This document shows positions 8,204 to 17,183 of a stretch of DNA of 53,561 nt, in pieces (positions within the stretch are counted from its first letter, which is position 1; every line of letters begins with the position of its first letter). Below the pieces are notes generated by a model that was not told where the DNA came from, searched no databases, and saw only the letters and a list, made by a program, of their open reading frames with translations. Location: positions 1-53,561 of the forward strand of contig CACWIN010000007.1 in assembly GCA_902760965.1 (NCBI GenBank). The letters run 5' to 3'. Source of the stretch: an uncultured Bacteroidales bacterium (GTDB taxonomy: Bacteria; Bacteroidota; Bacteroidia; Bacteroidales; Bacteroidaceae). Position numbers and translations under genes: made by a program.

Positions 8204-9465
8204 CACTTGAGGTATTCGGGACACTATCGGGAACAGTACAGGTACCGCCGTCAAAATCGGTGGCACACCGCATGCTCATTTGCGCCGCACTGTCGGGTGA
8301 GCCCTGCTCAATTGTGTGCCAGAGCGTTAACCGCGACATGGAGGCAACCGTAAACTGCCTGAATGCTCTTGGCGCGAAAATAACTTACAACAACGGATGC
8401 TTTAACGTAATCCCCGTTGGCAAATGCACAAAAGGCGCCACACTTGACTGCGCCGAAAGCGGCTCCACTTTAAGGTTCCTGCTACCAGTTGCAGCAGCAC
8501 TCGGTGCCGATGCCGTATTTACAGGCCAGGGCCGCCTGCCGGAACGCCCCCTGTCCCCGCTTTACGAGGAGATGACAGCCCACGGCGTACGCATGTCACA
8601 GAACGGCCGCATGCCCCTTACATGTAACGGATCACTCCCTGGCGGCAACTACACCATTGACGGAGGCGTATCGTCACAGTTCATATCGGGTCTGCTTATG
8701 GCACTGCCTCTAACAGGACAGGACAGCACCATTACCGTTACCGGCAAAAAAGAGAGCCAATCATACATTGAGCTTACCCTTAACGCACTAAAACTGTTTG
8801 GAATAAAAGTAGAAAAGACTGATAGCGGATATCACATTCCCGGATCCCAAAAGTTCACCGCACCAAGTGCAAGGATTGCCGTTGAATCGGACTGGTCAGG
8901 TGCGGCATTCTGGATTGTGGCAGGTGTTGCCGGGCGCAAGAGCATAACCTGCACAGGTCTTGACTACGACCACTCAGCCCAGGGGGACCGCCGCATAATT
9001 GACGTACTCCGCAGCATGGGTGCCGATATAACCATCGGCCCCGGCAGCGTTACGGCACGTCCGTCACAGCTTACCGGATGCATAATTGACTGCGCCGATA
9101 TCCCCGACCTGGTACCTGTAATGGCGGTTGCCGCATCGGCTGCCCAGGGTACGACCCTCTTTAACAATATAAACAGACTGCGCATTAAGGAGAGTGACCG
9201 TGTGGAAGCCATCCTGAGCATGCTGTCGGGCGCCGGCATAAGCGCCTACGCAACCCAGGACACGCTTACCGTTACCGGCGGAATTGCACGCAACACAAAA
9301 TACGACCCGTGCAACGATCACCGCATGGCTATGGCGGCAGCAGTCTTAGCGATAGTAAAAAATATAAACATAACAATAAGCAGCACTGAGTGTGTTGCCA
9401 AATCCTACCCATCATTCTTTGACGATTTCAAAGCATTAGGAGGAGACATTATAATTGAGAATTAA
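8200..9465 (+). CDS. aroA: 3-phosphoshikimate 1-carboxyvinyltransferase (EPSP synthase)
   Basis: 421 residues. It transfers the enolpyruvyl group of PEP to shikimate-3-phosphate. Visible motifs are PPSKSVAHR near the N-terminus, ESGSTLRFLLP, the GGVSSQFISGLLMALP substrate loop, RIKESDR and CNDHRMAMA. Start overlaps aroB by four bases. The shikimate steps before it (aroE, aroK) and after it (aroC) are not in this window. Confidence 0.95.
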   Translation: MTLEVFGTLSGTVQVPPSKSVAHRMLICAALSGEPCSIVCQSVNRDMEATVNCLNALGAKITYNNGCFNVIPVGKCTKGATLDCAESGSTLRFLLPVAAALGADAVFTGQGRLPERPLSPLYEEMTAHGVRMSQNGRMPLTCNGSLPGGNYTIDGGVSSQFISGLLMALPLTGQDSTITVTGKKESQSYIELTLNALKLFGIKVEKTDSGYHIPGSQKFTAPSARIAVESDWSGAAFWIVAGVAGRKSITCTGLDYDHSAQGDRRIIDVLRSMGADITIGPGSVTARPSQLTGCIIDCADIPDLVPVMAVAASAAQGTTLFNNINRLRIKESDRVEAILSMLSGAGISAYATQDTLTVTGGIARNTKYDPCNDHRMAMAAAVLAIVKNINITISSTECVAKSYPSFFDDFKALGGDIIIEN

Positions 9466-9473
9466 AAACTAAC

Positions 9474-9501
9474 AGCTAAAAGCCAAAAGCTAACAGCCAA
9501 G
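9474..9501 (+). repeat. Decayed heptanucleotide repeat before pheA
   Basis: Four recognisable AGCYAAN units (AGCTAAA, AGCCAAA, AGCTAAC, AGCCAAG) are followed by degenerate GCCAAC-like units up to the GTAAC that precedes the pheA ATG at 9525. It is the same family as 6227-6303, at the only other wide gap among the first five genes of the operon. Confidence 0.75.
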
Positions 9502-9524
9502 GCCAACGCCAAATCCAACGTAAC

Positions 9525-10667
9525 ATGGACCTTACAGACTACAGAGAACAGATCAACAACATTGACGATCAGATTTGCAAACTGTTCACCCAGAGAATGC
9601 AGGTGGTGAACCACATTGGTGAATACAAACGTGACCATGACGTGCCGGTAAACAGCGGTTCACGCGAGCGTGAGGTGCTGGCACGCATCTCAAAACAACT
9701 GCCCGAGGACCTGGAGGATTTTGGGCGTGTGCTATACCGCTCCATGTTTGACATAAGCAAGGCATACGAGGCCATGTACAAGGAAAAGGATTCCCCGCTG
9801 TACAAAGCCATATCGAGCCTTATCAATGCCGATCCCGCTCCGTTCCCCAAACGCGCCACGGTGGCATGCCAGGGACGTGAGGGCGCCTACTCGCAGATTG
9901 CAGCCGAAAAGCTGTTCGAGGTACCCGAGATAATGTTCAACAACACCTTTGAGGGTGTAATCCGCATGGTAACCGGAGGCCTTTGCGAGTACGGAATCCT
10001 GCCCATTGAGAACTCAACCGCAGGTTCGGTAAACGAGATTTATGACCTGCTCATTAGATATAACGTGCACATTGTACGCAGCACCCGTGTCAGGGTTGAC
10101 CATCAGCTGCTGGCAGCCAAGGGTGCAAAGTTCCAGGACATAAAGACCATCTACTCCCACCCTCAGGCCATTAACCAGTGCTCACATTTCCTGAGCGCGC
10201 TCAAGGATGTTGAGATAATTCCTTTTGACAACACCGCCATGGCTGCCCAGAAGGTTTCAAAGGATCCCAACCGGACATCGGCCTCAATATCTTCAAAGAG
10301 CTGCATAGACCTTTACAACATGGAGGTTCTGGCACAGGATATACAGAATTTTGACAGCAACCACACCCGTTTTATCTGCATTGCCAAGAACGCCCGCATA
10401 TATCCGGGAGCCAATCGCACAAGTATAATGATGGTCATGAGCCACAAGCCCGGAACGCTGTTCTCGGTGCTCAGCAAGTTCAATGCCACAGGTGCCAACC
10501 TGGTCAAGCTGGAGAGCCGTCCCATACCGGGCCGTGACTTTGAGTTCATGTTCTATTTTGACATTGAGTTGTCCATATATGACAAGAAATTTGCATCGCT
10601 CATAAGCGAGCTTGACCACTGCGGCGAGCAGTTCAAGTACTTTGGCACGTATCAGGAAATAGTGTAA
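9525..10667 (+). CDS. pheA: Bifunctional chorismate mutase / prephenate dehydratase
   Basis: 380 residues. Residues about 1-90 are an AroQ-type chorismate mutase helix bundle (YREQINNIDDQICKLFTQRM, then GEYKRDH). About 105-285 is prephenate dehydratase (VACQGREGAYSQIAAEKLF, ILPIENSTAGSVNEIYDLL, NHTRF). The C-terminus is an ACT domain with HKPGTLFSVLSKFN and VKLESRPIPG, matching the ESRP motif that binds phenylalanine, so Phe feedback is expected. It yields phenylpyruvate for Phe and supplies prephenate to TyrA. Confidence 0.95.
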   Translation: MDLTDYREQINNIDDQICKLFTQRMQVVNHIGEYKRDHDVPVNSGSREREVLARISKQLPEDLEDFGRVLYRSMFDISKAYEAMYKEKDSPLYKAISSLINADPAPFPKRATVACQGREGAYSQIAAEKLFEVPEIMFNNTFEGVIRMVTGGLCEYGILPIENSTAGSVNEIYDLLIRYNVHIVRSTRVRVDHQLLAAKGAKFQDIKTIYSHPQAINQCSHFLSALKDVEIIPFDNTAMAAQKVSKDPNRTSASISSKSCIDLYNMEVLAQDIQNFDSNHTRFICIAKNARIYPGANRTSIMMVMSHKPGTLFSVLSKFNATGANLVKLESRPIPGRDFEFMFYFDIELSIYDKKFASLISELDHCGEQFKYFGTYQEIV

Positions 10668-10676
10668 TTTAGCGGC

Positions 10677-11099
10677 ATGAAAAAGATTCTTGTAATAAAC
10701 GGGCCAAACCTTAACCTGCTTGGATTAAGGGAGCCTGCTATATACGGCAACCGCGATTTTAATGCTCTTATTGAATTTATCAAGGAGAGTGCCCGCAGCC
10801 TTGGCCTGCAGGTGGAGTGTTTCCAGTCAAACCACGAGGGTGCTATTGTGGACAAGATCCAGCAGGCATACGGGGTGTTTGACGGTATTGTAATAAACCC
10901 CGCCGCATACACCCACACCAGCGTGGCCATCCTGGACGCCCTTAAGGCCGTAGCCATTCCCACGGTCGAGGTTCACATAAGCGACGTTTCGGAACGCGAG
11001 GAGTTCCGCCGCCACTCTTTTGTATCGCTTTATGCAGCCAAGACAATCATGGGCAAAGGGTTTGACGGGTACCGCGAGGCCCTGAGCTTTTTTCTCTAA
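10677..11099 (+). CDS. aroQ: 3-dehydroquinate dehydratase, type II
   Basis: 140 residues, the usual size for the type II enzyme, which dehydrates 3-dehydroquinate to 3-dehydroshikimate. Signature segments are INGPNLNLLGLREPAIYG (with the catalytic Tyr), QSNHEGAIVDKI, INPAAYTHTSVAI and VEVHISDVSEREEFR. It is the last gene of the aromatic operon, nine bases after pheA, and is followed by a strong terminator. Confidence 0.95.
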   Translation: MKKILVINGPNLNLLGLREPAIYGNRDFNALIEFIKESARSLGLQVECFQSNHEGAIVDKIQQAYGVFDGIVINPAAYTHTSVAILDALKAVAIPTVEVHISDVSEREEFRRHSFVSLYAAKTIMGKGFDGYREALSFFL

Positions 11100-11121
11100 A
11101 AAAACCTGTCACACATAAAGT

Positions 11122-11154
11122 TATCCCGCTTGTCAGTAAGCGGGATATTTTTTT
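11122..11154 (+). terminator. Terminator of the aromatic operon
   Basis: A perfect 10-bp stem (11122-11131 with 11138-11147, arms TATCCCGCTT/AAGCGGGATA) has a 6-base loop GTCAGT and a run of seven T. It lies 22 bases after the aroQ stop codon. Confidence 0.92.
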
Positions 11155-11188
11155 GTCCCACATTATACATAAATTGATTCTTTTATTT

Positions 11189-11196
11189 TATTTTTG
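11189..11196 (+). promoter_or_regulatory. -7 box before the LPP20-like operon
   Basis: TATTTTTG matches TAnnTTTG about 40 bases before the ATG at 11237. No -33 box at the ideal spacing was found. It follows the aro terminator directly, so it is the likely promoter of the five-gene secreted module. Confidence 0.5.
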
Positions 11197-11236
11197 CATC
11201 GTTAACACTATTTTGACAGTTCAAAAACTACACCCA

Positions 11237-12727
11237 ATGAATAAGAAAACCAGTTCAACTTTTGTTGTCGCCTTATTAGGATTGGCCCTGTTTTCAATGA
11301 CTCCGCAAACTGCGGTGGCACAAGCCAAAACATCAACCAAGCAGCCGGCCTGGATAACAAAAGCACCCACCGTCAAGAATACATACGTAGGAATTGCCAG
11401 CGTTTCAAAGCGCTCCATGAACCCCGATGGCGAGGCTGCCGAGAATCCATCGGTTGTTCCCACATCGTCAATAATCGTGTCGCAGCTCTTCTTTAACGAC
11501 AAATACAAGGAGTCCGGCAAGAAAGAGGCACAGAAAAAGATTCTGGGTTCGCTCCGTCTGTCGGTCGATGCAAACTCACTGCTTGGCCAGCTCATCCTTA
11601 AAGGTGAATACTCATCATCGTTTGATGATGTGTTCATTGACCAGGTTCTGGACACGCCGCTCCTTAAACTTCAGGGCGAATGGGAGGACGATGACGAATA
11701 CTGGTGCTACTATTCAATTACCGAAAAGGACTACCAGCAGCGTATAACCTCGTTCGAGGACAGCATTTGCCGCCAGGCCCAGACAATCTGGGAGGTTGGC
11801 ATGTCATATCAGGAAGAAGGAATGCTGTACAACGCAGCCAAGACATATACCGATGCCCTGAACATGGTTCATCCGCTCATTTACACCCAGCACCCCATAA
11901 AGCATGACTTTGAGACCGTTGACCTGTTTACCAGCATATACAACAGTTACATTCACGTTTATGACGACCTTAAGCTTACCTCGTCAATCGATGTGATTCC
12001 CGCCGTTGCCGGTGAGGGCGTTCCAGCATCATTCACCATTAAGGTTGACCAGCGCGGCGTTCCCGTAAAGAAAGTGGGACTGCAGGTAAATTATGACGGC
12101 ACTGTCGATGGCGCCCTGATTACCGATGACAACGGCACCGTAACTTTCCAGTTGGCCAAGGCAACCGATGAGCCTATACAGAACATTACATTCTCATTGG
12201 ATAAGGACGGCCTGTTTGACCTGCCCGAATCATACGCGTTCAAACAGCTCACTGCCAAGGCCGAAACCTTTGGCACCGCCGATGTAGGCATAAAGCTGTT
12301 TGACCCCACCAATTACATTTACATTGAGGTCAACCCGTCGGACTCCGCCACCGACAAGGCTGTCAGAGAGATAGTTGCAGCCCGCAAGGATCTGACCATT
12401 GTAACCGACAAGTCAAAAGCTGACCTTATCCTGAGCACAGCACTTGCTACCAGGATGGAGCAGGAGTCAGTTTCGGCCGAAAAATGGGCCATAAGCAAAT
12501 ACTCTTCGTCACTTGATATTTCGGTCAAGCCCGTACAGGCCGACGAGGAACTGTTCCACTACTCCATTGACGAATTCCAGTATCTGGTGCCCGCAACCCG
12601 CAAAAAGGATCAGGTGCTGCATTCATCGGCCAAGGAGATGTCACGCCAGGTTACGCGTGAATTTGCCGACAAGTTCAAGCCTTTCAGCTATGACAAGCGC
12701 CAGATTGTATGGTCTAAACTGAAATAA
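11237..12727 (+). CDS. LPP20-like secreted protein (first gene of an envelope module)
   Basis: 496 residues. The start at 11237 yields MNKKTSSTFVVALLGLALFS..AVAQ, a signal peptide; the extra upstream frame reads through the promoter. The mature N-terminus (QPAWITKAP, then YVGIASVSK) resembles the LPP20/FlgT-like fold, where a 'PxWi..P' strand is followed by a Y-x-G-I-G-x strand. About residues 255-340 look Ig-like (PASFTIKVDQRGVPVKKVGLQV). The C-terminal third has a second alpha/beta domain with a SKADLILS motif. There is no lipobox. It heads a tight operon in which the next four proteins are also exported. Function unknown. Confidence 0.6.
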   Translation: MNKKTSSTFVVALLGLALFSMTPQTAVAQAKTSTKQPAWITKAPTVKNTYVGIASVSKRSMNPDGEAAENPSVVPTSSIIVSQLFFNDKYKESGKKEAQKKILGSLRLSVDANSLLGQLILKGEYSSSFDDVFIDQVLDTPLLKLQGEWEDDDEYWCYYSITEKDYQQRITSFEDSICRQAQTIWEVGMSYQEEGMLYNAAKTYTDALNMVHPLIYTQHPIKHDFETVDLFTSIYNSYIHVYDDLKLTSSIDVIPAVAGEGVPASFTIKVDQRGVPVKKVGLQVNYDGTVDGALITDDNGTVTFQLAKATDEPIQNITFSLDKDGLFDLPESYAFKQLTAKAETFGTADVGIKLFDPTNYIYIEVNPSDSATDKAVREIVAARKDLTIVTDKSKADLILSTALATRMEQESVSAEKWAISKYSSSLDISVKPVQADEELFHYSIDEFQYLVPATRKKDQVLHSSAKEMSRQVTREFADKFKPFSYDKRQIVWSKLK

Positions 12728-12736
12728 GTTTCAAAA

Positions 12737-15031
12737 ATGAAAAGACTGTCCGGAATAATACTATTCCTGCTGTTGGCCGGCACCACCTGCCTGAACGCAC
12801 AGATGACCCGTGGCCAGCTGCTTAGGAAATACTATCAGATAACCCAGCTGCACAATAGCGGCAAGGATGCCGAGGCTATTGCCATGTGCGAGGAGATAAC
12901 CGCGGTTTATCCCAAATTACCGGACACATACCTAAGAATGGCCGAAATCTACTACGACGGAGGCGAGTCTGAGATGGCTCTGGTAATGTACCGCACCTAC
13001 GCCAGCCTTGAGATGGACGACAAAAAGGTGGCCGAGCATAGCGCCCGCATGAAAGAGCTTGAGGCCAAAGTAGGCGCCAAGTCATTTGAGGACCAGGAGC
13101 AGGAGGCTTTTGAAAAGCTCATGGCCCAGACAGCCGCAAAAGAGGCTGCCAAGGAGCCGGAATCAGTTTCATTGACTACATCGGCTACGTCGCTGTTTGA
13201 CATTTCGGCTCTGGTGGCATCGGCCAAGACAGTTGAGCCGGAACCGGAGCCCGAATATGACGATGAGCCTGAAACCCTGACCGATGCCCAGGCTGCACCC
13301 GAACCTGAACAAGGCCAGGCTGTATCGCTGTTTGACATAAGCGGCATTGACTTTAGCAAACCTGCCGTTACTGCACAGGTTACAGTTCCTGAACCCGAAC
13401 CGGAGCCGGAGCCCGAACCGGAACCCGAACCGGAACCTGAGATTTCGCTGGAAATACAGCAGGAAGCCCAGCAGATTATGGAGCAGGCCACGCTTGCACA
13501 GGTTCAGGCCGACTGCACCAGCCCGTTCCTGTTCAGCCCCCATCCCACAGTCATTGACAATCTAAAGCTGAGCCGTGACGCCACATACAATGCCACGGTA
13601 ACGCCCAAGCGCAAGTTTGAATCCAAGAGTGACCTTATTGGCAAATGGGTGTCATCGGCTTTTGACCCCGATAACGGACGTGACTTTATTATCCTTGACA
13701 TAGACCAGATAGGTAGCAATCTTTCGGCTGTAATTAATTCCGAGTCAGGACTTTTCCTGGAAAAGAAAAACGGAGTGTTCAAGACTTCGTGGAACGCCGT
13801 AAAGAGCATCTGGTCAAGCGACGGTGCCGATTTTGACGCCACCGAACTTAAAGGCAGCGCCACCAGGGGTGATTTTTCGGAGGAGAGTTTTGACTTTACA
13901 TTCTCGCTCAAAAAGAAAGACAAGCCCAACGTTGCATCCATCGGTCGTGACGTGATGGACGGCCTGTCGCTGTTTATCCCGTTCGGTGCGCTTGCAAGCC
14001 GTATTGGAAGCACATTCCTTAACTACGCCAGCCGTAAGAACCCGAACGAAAAGTTCCAGACATCAATCAACTTTTCGCTCAAGAGCGTAACCGAGAACGT
14101 GCTGGCCTGCAGTTACGTAGTAAGCGAGCGCCACAGTACCGTTGACGGCTCACGCGATATGGTCATTGAGGAAAAAACGTTCCACCTGTTCCGCGTTGAC
14201 CATAACTACCAGCCCTACACCTACAGCAGCAATATTCAGGAGAACGCCCTGTACCGCGCAATGTATCAGCGGCTTGCAACCGAGGCCCAGACTGACATAA
14301 ACAAGCTGTTCCCGCTGGCATACATGAGCTTTTACGGTGCCGGCATGGGCAAGAAGGCCGATGACACCGACCGCATATCAAAAGCCGTGGTACAGATGCA
14401 GAAACTGGCCGATGCAGGATGCCTTAGGGCCAACGCATGGCTTGTTCCGGTTTACTACAACCTGTCCATTGACGAGAAACACTACCCCATGCGAATACAG
14501 CGCAAGCATTTCCGTGACCTGTCGGACAAGAACATGAGCGCACTGCTCATGTCGGGAACCCCGTATGTTTACGGTCTGAACGGCGACATTCTGGCAAGCG
14601 GAAATTCGGACCCCGACGAGGTTGCCACCGAATATGAGAAAGGTGCCAACAAGAATGACCCGTATGCACTGTACTGCCTTGGAAAGGCTTACAAGGAGGG
14701 TGTAATTAAGACCCGCGATGCAGAGCAGTCATTCAACTGTTTCAAAAAATCGGCCGAACAGGGTTATGCCGATGCCTACTGGCAGCTGGCACTTGCATAC
14801 AAGAGCGGTTTTGGAGTTTCTACCGACTACAACCAATACATCCACCATCTGTTCAAGGCAATCGATGCCGGATCCATTGAGGCTCTCGATGAGCTGAGTA
14901 CCGCCTATTTCTGGGGCATTGGAGTAAAGCACGATGTGGATATGGCCATGCAGGTAAGACGTGACTACTTTTATTTAAAGAACAATGTTTGGCGTGACGT
15001 GCTTGCACTTTACGGATTCCCAAACATTTGA
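12737..15031 (+). CDS. Sel1-repeat secreted protein with Glu-Pro linker
   Basis: 764 residues. The signal peptide MKRLSGIILFLLLAGTTCLNA is followed by a TPR-like helical segment (residues 20-120), then an acidic linker containing a run of EP repeats (about 217-235). A central beta-rich region follows, then at least three Sel1-type repeats at the C-terminus (DPYALYCLGKAYKEGVIKTR, GYADAYWQLALAYKSGFGVS, GSIEALDELSTAYFWGIGV). Sel1 repeats usually scaffold protein complexes. The EP linker could span part of the periplasm. Nine bases separate it from the LPP20-like gene. Confidence 0.7.
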   Translation: MKRLSGIILFLLLAGTTCLNAQMTRGQLLRKYYQITQLHNSGKDAEAIAMCEEITAVYPKLPDTYLRMAEIYYDGGESEMALVMYRTYASLEMDDKKVAEHSARMKELEAKVGAKSFEDQEQEAFEKLMAQTAAKEAAKEPESVSLTTSATSLFDISALVASAKTVEPEPEPEYDDEPETLTDAQAAPEPEQGQAVSLFDISGIDFSKPAVTAQVTVPEPEPEPEPEPEPEPEPEISLEIQQEAQQIMEQATLAQVQADCTSPFLFSPHPTVIDNLKLSRDATYNATVTPKRKFESKSDLIGKWVSSAFDPDNGRDFIILDIDQIGSNLSAVINSESGLFLEKKNGVFKTSWNAVKSIWSSDGADFDATELKGSATRGDFSEESFDFTFSLKKKDKPNVASIGRDVMDGLSLFIPFGALASRIGSTFLNYASRKNPNEKFQTSINFSLKSVTENVLACSYVVSERHSTVDGSRDMVIEEKTFHLFRVDHNYQPYTYSSNIQENALYRAMYQRLATEAQTDINKLFPLAYMSFYGAGMGKKADDTDRISKAVVQMQKLADAGCLRANAWLVPVYYNLSIDEKHYPMRIQRKHFRDLSDKNMSALLMSGTPYVYGLNGDILASGNSDPDEVATEYEKGANKNDPYALYCLGKAYKEGVIKTRDAEQSFNCFKKSAEQGYADAYWQLALAYKSGFGVSTDYNQYIHHLFKAIDAGSIEALDELSTAYFWGIGVKHDVDMAMQVRRDYFYLKNNVWRDVLALYGFPNI

Positions 15032-15044
15032 GACGGTGATTTAT

Positions 15045-16166
15045 ATGAAGGTTTTAAGATACATATCGCTTTTGGCATTGCTTACAATCCTGCCGGTGCT
15101 GGCATTCGGACAGGAAAAGGGCAGTTCGCCGGAACGTATAAAAAGGATGGTTGAGAGCATGCCGTACAAGGACATCCCGCTTCAGGGGCAGTTCTCCTGC
15201 TCCGAGCTGAGCAACACGGCCATGTTCTATACCGAATCGGACAACGGTGCCATTGTGCAGTTGGGAGTACGTCTGTTTTCGGACGGCATAAGGAAGGCCT
15301 ATGATCCGGTGATAATAAGTTTTGTGGAACGTCTGTGGGCCGAACTGCTGCTGCGCAAGACCGTTCAGGGCCAGTCCAGCCTGCTTAAGGAATATGGAGT
15401 CCGTATTGTTCTGGGAGGTTATCCTCTTGGAAGCGGAAGCTTTAAGAAACTAAGCCAGGCAGTTGACCTGATAAACTCCATGAACTCGCTCACTATCACC
15501 ACCGGCGGCACCGAGATTGACATGTTTATGCGCAACGCCAAGGGTGAGACTCTTCACATATACATACCTGCCAGCAGGGACCTGCTGTTCCAGTATGACA
15601 AGAAAGAGCACGAGGAGCTGTTGGTCCGTGAGCTCAAGGAATCAAGGGATTCATACAAGACCACCGTGCCATCGGCCACAAATCTTACAGCTACCGATAA
15701 CGGCCTGCTGGCATCAGGCGGCGACTGCTATATGATTGATTCGCTCAAGAACGACGTTTTCTTTACAAAAAGCAGGACGGTTGTGTTTGATTCGGCCTTC
15801 CCCGAGGAATCCATGCGTAACCTGCTTATGGGCGCTGTAAACCAGAGCAAACTTGAAGGACGTACCCTTGACATACGTCTGCATGCATACAACAAGGACC
15901 TTAAGGACTTAAAGGTCTCAATGTCAACGTTTCTGGGCTATATCCAGAAACAGGGATTCAAGCTGTACACTGGCTCTCTGGGCCGGAACGGGGAAAAGTG
16001 CCAGTGTCTGCTTGCCATGTATCATCCGGTGTACAACTATCTGCATATCCTGTCCTTGAGCTTTACGCCGCATCAGCTTGAGTCAAAGCAGGCCGTAACG
16101 CTTAAGGCGGATCTTTCAACTTTCATTCCTCAGCATAACATTAAAAACCTATTTCAGGAAAAATAA
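15045..16166 (+). CDS. Secreted protein of unknown function
   Basis: 373 residues. Start at 15045 (MKVLRYISLLALLTILPVLAFG) gives a good signal peptide; an in-frame ATG 60 bases earlier lies inside the previous gene. The mature protein is mixed alpha/beta with no family I recognise. It has few cysteines and no membrane segment after the signal, so it is probably periplasmic. It lies 13 bases after the Sel1 gene and 10 before the next, as one transcription unit. Confidence 0.6.
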   Translation: MKVLRYISLLALLTILPVLAFGQEKGSSPERIKRMVESMPYKDIPLQGQFSCSELSNTAMFYTESDNGAIVQLGVRLFSDGIRKAYDPVIISFVERLWAELLLRKTVQGQSSLLKEYGVRIVLGGYPLGSGSFKKLSQAVDLINSMNSLTITTGGTEIDMFMRNAKGETLHIYIPASRDLLFQYDKKEHEELLVRELKESRDSYKTTVPSATNLTATDNGLLASGGDCYMIDSLKNDVFFTKSRTVVFDSAFPEESMRNLLMGAVNQSKLEGRTLDIRLHAYNKDLKDLKVSMSTFLGYIQKQGFKLYTGSLGRNGEKCQCLLAMYHPVYNYLHILSLSFTPHQLESKQAVTLKADLSTFIPQHNIKNLFQEK

Positions 16167-16176
16167 CCAAACAAAT

Positions 16177-17172
16177 ATGAGAGTACACAAATTACTGATC
16201 TTGGCAGTGCTTGCATTCTGTGCGACTGCCACCCATGCGCAACTGGATGTTGTACGTTTTACCATCCAGGACGGTATATCGGACCCGGCACTCAAGGCTG
16301 GAATCGAAAAAAGTGCATCAGTGTTGCTTTCTACACTGAACTCCACGGTCATTGCCGGTAAATCCAAAGTCAAGTTTGACAAGGAGAACGAGGTTTTCTT
16401 TACAAAGGACGGAAAAAAATGTCTTGACGAGATGTGGGCATCGAGCGCCATGATGTGCCCCGTATCGCAGGTAACCGAAAAGGGCATTACAATGCAGGAT
16501 GGAATGGTGCAGGTGCGTAACATCCCCATTACGGTTCTGGCTGCCGATGACGACAACTGCGAGCAGGAACTGGTTCTGTGCTTTAACGGTAACGGGCAGA
16601 TTGACAACATTATGATTGCCCTTGAGGAGCACCGCTACCTGGACGTTATCAATGCTCAGATAAGCGTTAAGGATTTTCACCGCCGTCAGGCCATTGTGGA
16701 TTTTGTGGAGAATTTCCGCACCGCTTATAACCGCAAGGACATTGATTACATTAACAACGTGTTCAGCGACAACGCCCTTATCATTACCGGTAAGGTTGTA
16801 AAGGTTGACAAAAAGAAACAGGACCTGACCGCCCAGTCACTCAACGACGAGCAGATCCAGTATCAAAAGTCAACCAAGGAGGAGTATATAACCAACCTTA
16901 AAAAGTGCTTTAAGAACAACAGCTACATAAACCTTATCTTTGATGATATTGAGGTTATGCGTCACCCAAAGCGCGATGACATATTCGGCGTTACCCTTAA
17001 GCAGCACTGGAACTCATCGAACTACTCCGATGTTGGTTATCTGTTCCTTATGATCAACTTTGAGGACGAGATGAATCCCAGCATCCAGGTACGCACATGG
17101 CAGCCTGACAAGTATAACGGCAAACCTCTGCCGCGTGATGAGGTGTTCTCACTTGACATGTTCAACATCTGA
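16177..17172 (+). CDS. Secreted NTF2/SnoaL-like protein
   Basis: 331 residues with signal peptide MRVHKLLILAVLAFCATATHA. The N-terminal half has an unrecognised domain ending IALEEHRYLDVINAQISVKD. The C-terminal half (about 168-331) looks like an NTF2-like cone fold: RRQAIVDFVENFRTAYNRKD, then DNALIITG, then a beta-rich end with IQVRTWQP. NTF2-like domains bind small ligands or mediate protein contacts; no catalytic residues are evident. It is the fourth gene of the secreted module. Confidence 0.6.
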   Translation: MRVHKLLILAVLAFCATATHAQLDVVRFTIQDGISDPALKAGIEKSASVLLSTLNSTVIAGKSKVKFDKENEVFFTKDGKKCLDEMWASSAMMCPVSQVTEKGITMQDGMVQVRNIPITVLAADDDNCEQELVLCFNGNGQIDNIMIALEEHRYLDVINAQISVKDFHRRQAIVDFVENFRTAYNRKDIDYINNVFSDNALIITGKVVKVDKKKQDLTAQSLNDEQIQYQKSTKEEYITNLKKCFKNNSYINLIFDDIEVMRHPKRDDIFGVTLKQHWNSSNYSDVGYLFLMINFEDEMNPSIQVRTWQPDKYNGKPLPRDEVFSLDMFNI

Positions 17173-17183
17173 TTTTTCCGACA

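Noticed and set aside
13385-13441. Glu-Pro repeats as evidence for a TonB protein
   Set aside because: There is no N-terminal membrane anchor plus C-terminal TonB domain; the protein has a cleavable signal and Sel1 repeats instead.
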